Below are positions 1 through 5,515 of a DNA stretch of 5,515 nt, one piece after another (within the stretch, counting starts at the first letter, position 1; the number at the start of each line of letters is the position of its first letter). The DNA lies in assembly GCA_964370075.1 (NCBI GenBank), contig CAYJHC010000094.1, positions 1-5,515 of the forward strand, given 5' to 3'. The translations under genes were made by a program, and so were the position numbers. Source of the stretch: CAYJHC01 sp964370075. Lineage in GTDB: Bacteria; Bacillota; Clostridia; Peptostreptococcales; Anaerovoracaceae. Below the pieces are notes generated by a model. That model made no database searches and was not told where the DNA came from. It saw only the letters and a list, made by a program, of their open reading frames with translations.

Positions 1-2
1 TT

Positions 3-65
3 AAAGGACCAAAGGCAAAGCTAATCCCTATGAACTTGGAGGCTGTTAAATATTTCAATGAATAA
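3..65 (+). CDS. C-terminal end of an upstream gene, possibly 2-oxoacid:ferredoxin oxidoreductase gamma subunit
   Basis: An open frame enters from the left edge and ends at TAA 63-65, giving 20 residues that start KGPKAKLIPM and finish VKYFNE. The other two plus frames are stopped early. The tail (basic stretch, hydrophobic strand, 'MNLEAVKY' helix) resembles the C-terminus of 2-oxoacid:ferredoxin oxidoreductase gamma subunits, which often end in a short strand followed by a 'NxxAxxxG/Y' helix. The downstream CoA-transferase, P-loop protein and branched-chain aminotransferase would fit a VOR/KOR-type operon. Twenty residues are too few to be sure, so the product name is inference from context. 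That this is the end of a real gene is likelier than its identity. Confidence 0.4.
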   Translation, partial: KGPKAKLIPMNLEAVKYFNE

Positions 66-176
66 ACTGAATTAAGCGAGAAATCGAGACTTGTAGAGGA
101 AAGTGGACGGCTAATAATAGCTGTAAAATGTAGATTGCTCCGTTCAAAATATAAAGATAAGAAGACAAGCAATCCC

Positions 177-206
177 TTGACACGAATGTATAAAATTTGG
201 TATGTT
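177..206 (+). promoter_or_regulatory. Candidate sigma-A promoter for the CoA-transferase cluster
   Basis: A perfect -35 box TTGACA lies at 177-182. After an 18-base spacer comes TATGTT at 201-206, a 4/6 match to TATAAT, preceded by an extended -10 TG-N element (TGG, 198-200). Transcription would start near 212-213 and leave a leader of about 33 bases containing the GGAGG at 237-241. This placement supports translation from ATG 246 rather than from TTG 135, which lies upstream of the promoter. Confidence 0.5.
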
Positions 207-236
207 AGTAGAGAAGGTTGTTGGATATTAGTAATT

Positions 237-241
237 GGAGG
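237..241 (+). promoter_or_regulatory. Ribosome binding site that decides the CoA-transferase start
   Basis: GGAGG at 237-241 lies four bases before ATG 246, slightly close but strong. The alternative TTG at 135 has no comparable Shine-Dalgarno at the right distance, so this site favours ATG 246. Confidence 0.7.
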
Positions 242-245
242 TCAA

Positions 246-1586
246 ATGAACGTAGTTGCAGAATATAATAAAAAGCTAGTTTCAGCTGATGAGGCGGTGA
301 AAGTAGTAAAGGATGGGGATTGGGTTGACTATGGGTTTTCTCTTAACACTGTAGAGTTGTTGGATAAGGCCTTGGCTAGGAGAAAAGATGAGCTTAAAGA
401 TATAAAGGTTAGAGGCTCATTATCAGCAAGACCCCTTGATATTATTACATTAGACCCAAACCAAGAAACTTTTGTGTATCACTCTTTTCATATGAGTGGG
501 TATGAAAGGAAAATGTGCGGTGAAGGGAAATGCTTTTTTATTCCATTCATTTTTACAAATTTACCTAAACTACACCGGGAACATATAAAAACGGATGTAG
601 CCATGACGCAGGTTTCTGCAATGGATGCAGATGGATATTTTACTTTCTCACTTTCAAATACAGGGATAAAGGCTTGTCATGATAATGCAAAATATTCTAT
701 TGTAGAAGTCAATGAACATCATCCTCATGTATGCGGAGGTCAAGACTATAGGATACACATTAGTGAAGTAGACTTTGTTGTAGAAGGGGAGCATTTGCCA
801 ATTCCAGAAATTCCTGTGCCACCACCAACAGAAGTAGATGAAAAAGTTGCAGGATACATAATTGATGAAATCACAAGTGGAGCAACAATCCAGCTAGGAA
901 TAGGAGCCCTTCCTAACTTAGTGGGAAATATGCTGGCAGAATCTGATTTAAAAGATTTAGGTTGCCATACGGAAATGATTTGTGATTCTTATCTTAAACT
1001 TCATGAAGCAGGGAAACTAACAAATAAGGAAAAAAATATTGATAAGGGCATTTCTGCTTGGTCATTAGCTTTGGGAACAAAGCCACTTTATGATTGGTTA
1101 GACAATAATGAACAATTAAAGTCATACCCTGTAGATTACATAAATGCTCCAGCTGTTATGGCGAAAAATGATAAATTAATTTCTATTAATAGTGCAATTG
1201 AAGTGGATATGTTTGGACAGATATGCTCAGAATCATCGGGAATTAGGCATATAAGTGGAACAGGCGGGCAATTAGACTTTCTTACAGGAGCTTTTAACTC
1301 AAAAGGAGGAAGAGGATATATTTGCCTAACATCTACATTTACTGACAAAAAATCAGGAGAACTAAAGTCTAGAATAGTACCTACCTTACCTACAGGTGGA
1401 ATTGTTACAGATCCAAGAAGCCAAGCGTTTATATTGGTGACAGAGTTTGGACTTGTTAGTTTAGCAGGAAAGAGCACTTGGGAAAGGGCGGAGGCTCTTA
1501 TATCGATAGCCCATCCAAACTTTAGAGATGACTTAATAAAAAGTGCTGAAAAGATGAATATTTGGAGAAGGAGTAACAAAAAATAA
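246..1586 (+). CDS. Acyl-CoA:acetate CoA-transferase (acetyl-CoA hydrolase/transferase family, butyryl-CoA:acetate transferase-like)
   Basis: This cytoplasmic enzyme moves CoA between an acyl-CoA and a free acid, usually acetate, through an enzyme-bound glutamyl-CoA thioester. From ATG 246 it has 446 residues, the normal family length (about 435-450), and starts in register with the conserved 'KLVSADEAVK..K.GDWVDYG' opening. Visible motifs: 'MSGYERK' near 83-89; 'HISEVDF' at 171-177; the GIGALPN loop at 218-224; 'HTEM' at 241-244, whose E243 aligns with catalytic Glu238 of Clostridium aminobutyricum 4-hydroxybutyrate CoA-transferase; 'ESSGI' from 329; GTGGQLDF at 338-345; and the 'IAHPNFRDDL..IWRRSN' tail typical of butyryl-CoA:acetate transferases. 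Substrate cannot be read from sequence. The aminotransferase in the same cluster suggests branched acyl-CoAs (isobutyryl, isovaleryl), while butyryl-CoA or 4-hydroxybutyrate remain alternatives. Family assignment is firm; exact substrate is inference. Confidence 0.93.
   Translation: MNVVAEYNKKLVSADEAVKVVKDGDWVDYGFSLNTVELLDKALARRKDELKDIKVRGSLSARPLDIITLDPNQETFVYHSFHMSGYERKMCGEGKCFFIPFIFTNLPKLHREHIKTDVAMTQVSAMDADGYFTFSLSNTGIKACHDNAKYSIVEVNEHHPHVCGGQDYRIHISEVDFVVEGEHLPIPEIPVPPPTEVDEKVAGYIIDEITSGATIQLGIGALPNLVGNMLAESDLKDLGCHTEMICDSYLKLHEAGKLTNKEKNIDKGISAWSLALGTKPLYDWLDNNEQLKSYPVDYINAPAVMAKNDKLISINSAIEVDMFGQICSESSGIRHISGTGGQLDFLTGAFNSKGGRGYICLTSTFTDKKSGELKSRIVPTLPTGGIVTDPRSQAFILVTEFGLVSLAGKSTWERAEALISIAHPNFRDDLIKSAEKMNIWRRSNKK
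1568..1573 (+). promoter_or_regulatory. Probable RBS of the P-loop gene, inside the end of the CoA-transferase
   Basis: AAGGAG at 1568-1573 lies within the last codons of the CoA-transferase. It stands 13 bases before the TTG start at 1587, longer than the usual 5-9. With the weak TTG start this predicts low or coupled translation of the P-loop gene relative to its neighbours. Confidence 0.5.
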
Positions 1587-2273
1587 TTGAAAAGAATAAC
1601 GATAGTTGTTGGGCATTTTGGAAGCGGAAAAACAGAGTTTTCAGTAAACTTGGCAATTGATTTGAAGAAAAAACACGAAAAAGTTACTTTGTGTGACTTA
1701 GATATTGCCAATCCATATTTTCGCAGTAGAGAAAAAAAAGCTCTTTTAGAAGAAAAGGGAATAACAGTAGTGTCTAATGTGTTCGACTATGACATTGCAG
1801 AAGATTTGCCAGCAGTTTCTCCAGCGATTAAGGGCCCGTTCCAAAACAAGGATGTCTATTCAGTGATGGATGTTGGCGGTGATAGCATGGGAGCCAAACT
1901 TCTGAACCAGTATAAGGAAAATTTGAATGATGAAGATGTGGAGATTCTATTTGTAATTAATGGTAATAGAAAAGAAACTGACAATTTGGAAGGGTGTATG
2001 GAGCACATAAATAGTGTGATTGCTGAAACAGGGGTTAAGATTTCAGGGATTATAAATAATACTCATATGGTGGAAGAAACTGTGGCAAAAGATATAATTG
2101 ATGGTCATAAGTTGTGCAAAAAGATAGAAAAAGAAATGCAAACTCCACTTAAATATGATATAGTAGTAGAAGATCTAGAACTATCAACTAAAGAGTTAGG
2201 GGAAAGAGAAAATTTAGATCTTAATCTTTATAAAATAAATTTATTAATGAGACCAAAGTGGCTAAGTAGTTAA
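1587..2273 (+). CDS. MinD/CobQ-like P-loop ATPase of unknown role
   Basis: This is a 228-residue soluble SIMIBI-class NTP-binding protein. It has a Walker A motif GHFGSGKT at 9-16 (K15, T16), a 'CDLDIANPYFRSRE' segment with D37 and D39 at the switch I/Walker A' position, and a Walker B-like 'SVMDVGGDS' with D95 followed by GG. 'VINGNRKET' at 123-131 and 'GIINNTHM' near 154-161 resemble the base-recognition strands of CobQ/MinD-type folds. No metal-binding cysteine cluster, TM helix or signal peptide is seen. The start is TTG, immediately after the CoA-transferase TAA and in the same frame; no ATG or GTG is better placed, and the family N-terminus begins right at the Walker A strand. Relatives are known in clostridial operons near 2-oxoacid oxidoreductases, but their function is not established. 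A maturation or assembly role is speculation. Confidence 0.85.
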   Translation: MKRITIVVGHFGSGKTEFSVNLAIDLKKKHEKVTLCDLDIANPYFRSREKKALLEEKGITVVSNVFDYDIAEDLPAVSPAIKGPFQNKDVYSVMDVGGDSMGAKLLNQYKENLNDEDVEILFVINGNRKETDNLEGCMEHINSVIAETGVKISGIINNTHMVEETVAKDIIDGHKLCKKIEKEMQTPLKYDIVVEDLELSTKELGERENLDLNLYKINLLMRPKWLSS

Positions 2274-2281
2274 CTTACAAA

Positions 2282-2286
2282 AGGAG
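2282..2286 (+). promoter_or_regulatory. Ribosome binding site of ilvE
   Basis: AGGAG at 2282-2286 with a six-base spacer to ATG 2293 is close to ideal. The whole gap between the P-loop gene and ilvE is only 19 bases, which leaves no room for a T-box or leader-peptide attenuator and argues for cotranscription. Confidence 0.8.
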
Positions 2287-2292
2287 AGAAGA

Positions 2293-3354
2293 ATGAACTT
2301 TAATGTAACAAAATCAGAGAATTTAAAAGCTAGGCCAAATGATGATCAGTTAAAGTTTGGGGCAGATTTTACAGATCATATGTTTGTAATGGAGTATAAT
2401 AAGGAAAAAGGATGGCATGATGGGCAAGTTGTTCCTTATGCGCCTATAGTCTTAGATCCGTCTTGTACAGTGTTCCACTACGGACAAGAAATGTTTGAAG
2501 GGTTAAAGGCATATAGAACAGAAGACGACAGAATTTTATTGTTTAGGCCTGACATGAATGCAAAGAGAGCTAATAACACTAGTGAAAGACTTTGTATTCC
2601 TGAATTGGATGAAGATGTATACGTAGAAGCTATAAAGGCTTTAGTTGATGTAGATAGAGATTGGGTACCAAGAAAAGAGAATACTTCTCTGTATATTAGA
2701 CCTTTTATAATTGCGACACAACCAACATTAGGAGTATCGCCATCCTCAACATATAAGTTTATTGTAATTTGTTGCCCAGTAGGATCCTATTATGCAAAAG
2801 GACTGATGCCAACTGGAATTTATGTAGAAGAGAAATATGTAAGATCAGTTGTTGGAGGAACTGGGGAAGCAAAGTGTGGTGGGAACTATGCTGCTGGGTT
2901 GAAAGCTCAGCAAGAAGCTTCTGCAAAAGGGTATGACCAAATACTATGGCTTGATGGAATTGAAAGAAAATACGTAGAAGAAATTGGAACTTCAAATGCT
3001 TTCTTTGTTTTTGGTGAAGAGATTGTTACTCCGCCGTTGGGGGGGACAATACTTCCAGGCATTACTAGAAACTCAGTAATACATTTATTAAAAAGCAAAG
3101 GCTATACTGTAACAGAAAGAAAAATTAGTATTGATGAAGTTTTTGATGGAATTAAAGACGGAAGTCTTACAGAAATGTTTGCTACAGGAACTGCAGCCGT
3201 AATATCTCCGGTAGGAGAGCTTTGTTATAAGGGTGAAGTGGGTATTATTAATAACAAAGAAGTAGGAGAGCTAGCGGGAATGATATATAAGGAAATCTGT
3301 GGAATACAAACTGGCAAGCTACCAGATCCATTTAAGTGGGTAGTTGAAGTATAA
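2293..3354 (+). CDS. ilvE: Branched-chain-amino-acid aminotransferase (PLP fold type IV)
   Basis: This enzyme catalyses reversible transamination of Val, Leu and Ile with 2-oxoglutarate, giving 2-oxoisovalerate, 2-oxoisocaproate or 2-oxo-3-methylvalerate. The 353-residue protein has the longer architecture of the eukaryotic-type BCAT II group. 'FHYGQEMFEGLKAYR' at 61-75 lies in the small domain. The 'RPDMNAKRANNT' segment holds R92, matching the PLP-phosphate Arg99 of human BCATm. K194 in 'GEAKCGGNYA' aligns with the Schiff-base Lys202. E230 in 'EEIGTSN' aligns with the Glu that contacts the PLP ring nitrogen, and 'TPPLGGTILPGITR' at 246-259 and 'EMFATGTAAVISPV' at 294-307 complete the cofactor pocket. 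The human CXXC redox pair is not evident. No other biosynthetic ilv gene is near, so in this cluster it may work in the catabolic (fermentative) direction, although a biosynthetic role is also possible. The gene is intact, with a run of seven G at 3039-3045. Confidence 0.96.
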   Translation: MNFNVTKSENLKARPNDDQLKFGADFTDHMFVMEYNKEKGWHDGQVVPYAPIVLDPSCTVFHYGQEMFEGLKAYRTEDDRILLFRPDMNAKRANNTSERLCIPELDEDVYVEAIKALVDVDRDWVPRKENTSLYIRPFIIATQPTLGVSPSSTYKFIVICCPVGSYYAKGLMPTGIYVEEKYVRSVVGGTGEAKCGGNYAAGLKAQQEASAKGYDQILWLDGIERKYVEEIGTSNAFFVFGEEIVTPPLGGTILPGITRNSVIHLLKSKGYTVTERKISIDEVFDGIKDGSLTEMFATGTAAVISPVGELCYKGEVGIINNKEVGELAGMIYKEICGIQTGKLPDPFKWVVEV

Positions 3355-3427
3355 TTCCTAGTTTTGGCTTAAGTTAAGATTGGCGGTATGCAAAATATAA
3401 TTCAGTAAGAAGAAAAATATAAAAAGT

Positions 3428-3456
3428 AAAGACCAGATATGTATCTGGTCTTTTTT
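3428..3456 (+). terminator. Bidirectional Rho-independent terminator between convergent genes
   Basis: GACCAGAT (3431-3438) and ATCTGGTC (3443-3450) form an eight-pair stem with a four-base loop, followed by six T (3451-3456) on the plus strand. The bases before the stem (3421-3430, A-rich) give a T-rich tail when read on the minus strand. It can therefore end both the ilvE transcript, 76 bases after the ilvE stop, and the GGDEF transcript, 32 bases beyond its stop. Confidence 0.92.
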
Positions 3457-3482
3457 GTGGGGCTATGTTGTAAGAGTTGGTT

Positions 3483-5267
3483 CTACTTAATATTTGTGTT
3501 AATAGTATATCCGTTTGCATCATCGATTAAAGAAGGGCTATCTATTTCAGTAATTGGGTTATGCTTGTTTGTTTTAAGGTGTGTATCTTCGTCAAAAATA
3601 GTGAAATTATTTTTTCCGTTATTCTTAGAAATATACATAGCGATATCTGCTTTATTAAAAAGATGGGAGTAGTAAAGGCCATCTTTAGGGCAAATGGATA
3701 CTCCTACACTGGCAGAAATGGTAATGTCTTCACCGCTGTCAGTTGTAAAAGTCTGAATAATTTTATCGCAAAGCAAACGGGATTTTGATTCTATTAAATC
3801 TATACTTGGGGAGGATGTCATGAAGGCTATAAATTCATCCCCGCCTACCCTGGCAATAATATCAGAGCTTTTAAATATGGAACAAACATCAGTGAAGACA
3901 TTGCGAAGAACTTCATCACCTTTTGCGTGACCCATCTTGTCATTTACTGACTTGAAGTTGTCCAGATCAATCATAAAAAGGGTGCCGGTATTATGAGCGT
4001 CAATGTGGTTGTTAATTAATAGTTCGCCATGTTTTCTATTATATGCACCAGTTAGGGCGTCCAAAGTAGCATCTTGTCTTAGGGCCAATTCGGCTTCTTT
4101 CTCCTCCTGAATATTATAAACACTTAAAATTCCTAAGAGCTCCTCTGTGTTAGGGTCCTCTCTAAGAGTTATGTTTAAACGATGCCATGAATATTCCCTG
4201 TTAGGGCTAGCAGAAGACAACTCTGCATCTTCGAAACCTTTGAAATTCACTTGACAGGCTTTATAATCATAGGAAAGCTCTCTTTCGCCTTTTGCGAACA
4301 AGGATATTAATGCATTAGGTGACATTATTTCTAATTCGTTTAAATTATTTGGGTGGGCACAATTCATAGTGGTTTTTTTTATATAAGTGGAATAATTGAT
4401 TTCAGGTATAGGTACTATATCTTCTCCATTAACGACTAATCTTAATAGTTTATTAGTGGAGCAATTGAATTCTGATATCATTTCTGCTTGACTAAATAAT
4501 GTGTTTCTAAAAGCTGCGTCTTTAGTGATTTCATTTTCTAATTCTGCTGTTTTATTTTTGTAATCATGAAGGACAATAATTCTAAACATCATTAAAAGTC
4601 CAATATAAAAGATAACTAGTAAAAACAGTGGTAGAGTAATTTGGAGAATCGCTAGTTGAACAGACTCTATTGGAGAGTGTAGCATTGTTCCGTTATAGAT
4701 TAAGAACATACATTCTAGAATGATTAACACAGCTATAAACAGAAGTAAATCAGAGCTGACTGCAATTATTTTTATTAGTCGCGTAGGAATGGCTACCATA
4801 AAGATGATTAGAATCACAATATGTAGCGCAAAAGTTCCCACTGAAGAATATAATAACAAATCCCAATTAGATACTACATTTTGCATTGAGGTGCTTAGTG
4901 AAAGGGCAAAGAGAGAAACAACAATAGATCTAAAAACTAGGAAATGTAAGATAACTCCAAGGCTTATGGTAATAATATAGGCTTTAGCATTATGAAATAG
5001 TATAAAAACTTCTACCAAAAATAACAAACAAATCCCTAAGTAAGGGGTATTTATGTAAAGCATTTCATTAAAGTATTGAGCAAGGAATTCGCTACCTCTA
5101 AAGATTTGGAGGCTAGAGATAAATATCGCTGTATTAAAGGTGCAGAAAATAGGCATTACCACCCAGAAATATTTTGGTGCTGGAAATGTTCTATAGATTA
5201 AAATGAACGATAAAAATGAATGCATAAAAACTATTAAGCATGATAACGTTAGAAATAACTGGCTCAT
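3483..5267 (-). CDS. Membrane-bound diguanylate cyclase with N-terminal 7TM sensor, PAS-like domain and GGDEF
   Basis: The predicted enzyme makes c-di-GMP from two GTP at the inner face of the membrane. The 594-residue protein opens with about seven hydrophobic helices (roughly 3-25, 33-53, 75-93, 97-122, 138-160, 168-190, 205-231), resembling the 7TM sensor of some histidine kinases. A charged linker (234-257) follows, then a PAS-like domain near 258-390 ending in 'YSWHRLNITLRE...GILSVYNIQEEKE', a PAS_3-type signature. The GGDEF domain spans about 401-560: 'DALTGAYNR' entry, D434 in DLDNFKSVND (metal), GHAKGDEVL, and an intact GGDEF at 475-479, so it should be active. The inhibitory I-site position reads KSSD (466-469) instead of RxxD. 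A polar tail of about 34 residues has no known domain. The start at 5267 is fixed by GGAGG six bases upstream. The sensed ligand is unknown. No EAL domain is present. Confidence 0.92.
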   Translation of the reverse strand: MSQLFLTLSCLIVFMHSFLSFILIYRTFPAPKYFWVVMPIFCTFNTAIFISSLQIFRGSEFLAQYFNEMLYINTPYLGICLLFLVEVFILFHNAKAYIITISLGVILHFLVFRSIVVSLFALSLSTSMQNVVSNWDLLLYSSVGTFALHIVILIIFMVAIPTRLIKIIAVSSDLLLFIAVLIILECMFLIYNGTMLHSPIESVQLAILQITLPLFLLVIFYIGLLMMFRIIVLHDYKNKTAELENEITKDAAFRNTLFSQAEMISEFNCSTNKLLRLVVNGEDIVPIPEINYSTYIKKTTMNCAHPNNLNELEIMSPNALISLFAKGERELSYDYKACQVNFKGFEDAELSSASPNREYSWHRLNITLREDPNTEELLGILSVYNIQEEKEAELALRQDATLDALTGAYNRKHGELLINNHIDAHNTGTLFMIDLDNFKSVNDKMGHAKGDEVLRNVFTDVCSIFKSSDIIARVGGDEFIAFMTSSPSIDLIESKSRLLCDKIIQTFTTDSGEDITISASVGVSICPKDGLYYSHLFNKADIAMYISKNNGKNNFTIFDEDTHLKTNKHNPITEIDSPSLIDDANGYTINTNIK

Positions 5268-5271
5268 TTTT

Positions 5272-5278
5272 CTCCTCC
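5272..5278 (-). promoter_or_regulatory. Strong RBS of the GGDEF gene
   Basis: Read on the minus strand, the sequence before ATG 5267 is GGGGGGAGGAGAAAA. GGAGG (5278-5274) has a six-base spacer and fixes the start codon. The preceding run of six G (5277-5282) is unusual in this AT-rich DNA. Confidence 0.8.
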
Positions 5279-5383
5279 CCCCTCTTTGTAGAATATACTT
5301 ATCCCAATGTTATGCTATCACAGATAATTGGAAATTTTATGGGTGTATAGTTAAAATATTGTGTTCTTTCATTATGATGAACA

Positions 5384-5414
5384 ATTATATCATTAAATCA
5401 TAGCGTAGTGGCAA
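5384..5414 (-). promoter_or_regulatory. Candidate sigma-A promoter of the GGDEF gene
   Basis: On the minus strand TTGCCA (5414-5409, 5/6 to TTGACA) is followed after 19 bases by a perfect TATAAT (5389-5384). The spacer is longer than ideal. Transcription would start near 5377 and leave a leader of about 110 bases. A second TATATT nearer the gene lacks a matching -35. Confidence 0.4.
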
Positions 5415-5421
5415 TAATAGA

Positions 5422-5515
5422 TTATTTATTTTTAAAAACTAATCTTAGGAAAGTAAACAAACTCGCCTTATTTCCGTATGATAAAACGCCAAGTCGATAA
5501 ATTTTTGCTGCTAAA
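5422..5515 (-). CDS. C-terminal end of a minus-strand gene, probably an ABC-2-type permease
   Basis: A minus frame is open from the right edge (first whole codon 5514-5512) to TAA at 5424-5422, giving 30 residues beginning LAAKIYRLGVLSYGNKASL and ending VFKNK. The pattern 'AAKIYR.GVL.YGK.PSL...LRW' is the cytoplasmic tail of ABC-2-type efflux permeases (NatB/YhaP-like), following the last TM helix. This match is from family memory over a short stretch, so identity is moderate. It lies 154 bases upstream of the GGDEF start on the same strand and could be cotranscribed with it, though a separate promoter candidate sits between them. Confidence 0.5.
   Translation of the reverse strand, partial: LAAKIYRLGVLSYGNKASLFTFLRLVFKNK

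Larger units (their letters stand above)
66..245 (+). other. Intergenic region with no gene seen
   Basis: These 180 bases separate the upstream stop codon from the chosen ATG of the CoA-transferase. No Rho-independent terminator (GC-rich stem followed by a T tract) is visible, so readthrough from the upstream gene remains possible. No riboswitch or tRNA-like fold was recognised. The CoA-transferase frame stays open back to a TTG at 135, but the 37 extra codons do not look like family sequence. The only notable signals are the promoter at 177-206 and the RBS at 237-241. Confidence 0.6.
5268..5421 (-). other. Leader and intergenic region of the GGDEF gene
   Basis: These 154 bases lie between the preceding minus-strand stop and the GGDEF start. 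They hold a candidate promoter (5384-5414) and the RBS (5272-5278). A weak TGTTC/GAACA inverted repeat (5362-5366 and 5379-5383, 12-base loop) is visible. No GEMM-type c-di-GMP riboswitch core and no convincing terminator for the upstream gene were seen. Confidence 0.5.

Noticed and set aside
189..196. TATAAAAT as the -10 box paired with TTGACA at 177
   Set aside because: The spacer would be only about six to eight bases, too short for sigma-A; the TATGTT at 201 gives 18 bases.
1136..1711. 191-codon open frame on the minus strand spanning the transferase/P-loop junction
   Set aside because: It is fully antisense to two well-supported genes, is rich in Ser/Phe/Pro as expected of a reverse-frame shadow, and has no recognisable domain.
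2759..3098. Two minus-strand open frames inside ilvE
   Set aside because: Both are antisense shadows of a conserved PLP enzyme whose active-site motifs are read on the plus strand.
3439..3788. Overlapping plus-strand frames (3439-3672, 3561-3788) beyond the terminator
   Set aside because: They lie antisense to the GGDEF domain and its tail, or inside the terminator hairpin, and show no family signature.
4720..5403. Plus-strand frames 4720-4980 and 5203-5403
   Set aside because: The first is antisense to TM helices of the GGDEF protein. The second crosses its start codon, RBS and promoter region, with no plus-strand RBS or recognisable domain.
5268..5421. c-di-GMP riboswitch upstream of the GGDEF gene
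   Set aside because: I looked for the GEMM conserved core and its paired helices in the minus-strand leader and did not find them.
5468..5515. Alternative minus-strand frame (15 codons ending at 5468) at the right edge
   Set aside because: It has no family-like pattern, while the neighbouring frame ending at 5422 is twice as long and resembles a permease tail.

Overview
The window is AT-rich, with strong AGGAG-type ribosome binding sites, frequent AGA and ATA codons and TTG starts. Its protein families (butyryl-CoA:acetate-type CoA-transferase, MinD/CobQ-like P-loop protein, 7TM-PAS-GGDEF protein) are typical of anaerobic, amino-acid-fermenting Clostridia (Bacillota). The organism call is inferred from composition and protein families. 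No rRNA or other taxonomic marker is present.

Layout: (1) Bases 3-65 are the last 20 codons of a plus-strand gene, possibly the gamma subunit of a 2-oxoacid:ferredoxin oxidoreductase. (2) Bases 66-245 hold no convincing gene but contain a good sigma-A-like promoter at 177-206. (3) Bases 246-3354 are a tight plus-strand three-gene cluster: an acetyl-CoA hydrolase/transferase-family CoA-transferase, a small P-loop ATPase starting with TTG directly after the transferase stop codon, and a class IV branched-chain aminotransferase (ilvE) 19 bases further on. (4) Bases 3355-3482 hold a near-perfect hairpin terminator that can serve both strands. (5) Bases 3483-5267, minus strand, encode a 594-residue membrane diguanylate cyclase (about seven TM helices, a PAS-like domain, an intact GGDEF). 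(6) Bases 5268-5421 are its leader, with a very strong RBS and a candidate promoter. (7) Bases 5422-5515 are the C-terminal end of another minus-strand gene, resembling the tail of an ABC-2-type permease.

How the genes may work together: the plus-strand cluster fits an oxidative branched-chain amino acid fermentation route. IlvE would convert Val/Leu/Ile to 2-oxoacids. A ferredoxin-dependent 2-oxoacid oxidoreductase, possibly the gene cut at the left edge, would make branched acyl-CoA. The CoA-transferase would then pass CoA to acetate, releasing the branched fatty acid and giving acetyl-CoA for ATP formation. The P-loop protein has no assigned role and is the least understood member. The divergently organised GGDEF gene is an independent transcription unit in c-di-GMP signalling and shows no visible functional tie to the metabolic cluster.
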